Source: an uncultured Eubacteriales bacterium (lineage in GTDB: Bacteria; Bacillota; Clostridia; Christensenellales; Pumilibacteraceae). From it: a stretch of DNA of 6,335 nt. The notes beneath the pieces were generated by a model. It saw only the letters and a list, made by a program, of their open reading frames with translations. It was not told where the DNA came from and ran no database searches. The DNA lies in contig USBU01000075.1 of the NCBI GenBank assembly GCA_900553005.1, forward strand, positions 1 to 6,335, written 5' to 3'. The position numbers and the translations under genes are program-made. Below are positions 6,219 to 6,335 of the stretch, piece after piece; position 1 is the first letter of the stretch, and the number at the start of each line of letters is the position of its first letter.

Positions 6219-6293
6219 TTATTTGACGTTCGTTCTTCCCGCCAGATAGTCCAGACTTACGCCGAGGTCGTCCGCAATCCGTATAAGATTATA
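6219..6293 (-). CDS. XRE-family (Cro/C1-type HTH) regulator, C-terminal end only
   Basis: The last 24 codons and the TAA stop (6219-6221) of a gene cut by the library adapter. The encoded residues contain LIRIADDLGVSLDYLAGRT and end in NVK. This is the characteristic last helix of the Cro/C1-type helix-turn-helix domain, where the consensus resembles NLIKIADxFxVSLDYLLGRT. The protein ends five residues after LAGR, so it has little or no C-terminal extension, as in small single-domain regulators of phage, mobile-element or chromosomal origin. The DNA-recognition helix is in the missing part, so no target can be suggested. It is on the same strand as the tRNA-Pro gene, about 450 bp upstream of it. 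Confidence 0.82.
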   Translation of the reverse strand, partial: YNLIRIADDLGVSLDYLAGRTNVK

Positions 6294-6294
6294 G

Positions 6295-6335
6295 CTGTCT
6301 CTTATACACATCTGACGCTGCCGACGACTTAATAG
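6295..6335 (-). other. Tn5 mosaic end, Nextera adapter and i5 index (not biological)
   Basis: Bases 6295-6327 are the reverse complement of the Nextera read-1 adapter, starting with the Tn5 mosaic end CTGTCTCTTATACACATCT (6295-6313). The last eight bases, CTTAATAG, are in the i5 index position and are the reverse complement of CTATTAAG, which I recall as Nextera XT v2 index S518. With the left adapter this shows the window is one complete tagmented molecule. The genomic insert ends at about base 6294. Confidence 0.98.

Noticed and set aside
43..6294. CRISPR array, insertion sequence, riboswitch or T-box
   Set aside because: No regularly spaced repeats, no transposase fragment or terminal inverted repeats apart from the synthetic Tn5 ends, and no conserved T-box or riboswitch core motif were seen on either strand.

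Overview
The window is one sequenced library molecule from what is most likely an uncultured clostridium-like gut bacterium. The basis is indirect: strong AAAGGAG-type ribosome binding sites, AT-rich intergenic DNA with intrinsic terminators, tandem family-9-like carbohydrate-binding domains, and an AraC-controlled GH29 fucosidase. No marker gene fixes the taxon. Bases 1-42 and 6295-6335 are Illumina Nextera (Tn5) adapter plus index sequence, so the biological insert is about 43-6294 and both outermost genes are cut by library preparation, not by biology.

Left part (43-2880): the last 922 codons of a large carbohydrate-binding protein on the + strand. It holds the tail of one CBM9-like module, a jelly-roll (LamG/concanavalin-like) module and three further CBM9-like modules repeating about every 210 residues. 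A perfect 13-bp hairpin terminator follows.

Middle (3028-5281): an AraC-family regulator on the - strand and a GH29 alpha-L-fucosidase on the + strand are transcribed divergently from a 169-bp AT-rich region. That region holds a near-consensus araC promoter, a perfect -10 but no -35 for the fucosidase gene, a 9-bp inverted repeat and a 13-bp direct repeat. The simplest reading is a self-contained switch: the regulator senses a fucose-related or glycan signal and turns on a cytoplasmic fucosidase that trims imported fucosylated sugars. The large binding protein may serve glycan capture outside the cell, but it is a separate transcription unit and the link is inferred.

Right part (5282-6294): mostly non-coding. 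It carries a tRNA-Pro(GGG) gene on the - strand with its own promoter and terminator, a roughly 400-bp stretch with several inverted repeats and a possible small transcript, and the last 24 codons of an XRE-type (Cro/C1) regulator on the - strand. I found no CRISPR array, transposase, phage gene, toxin-antitoxin pair or clearly new system. The most useful observations are the adapters at both ends and the architecture of the divergent control region.
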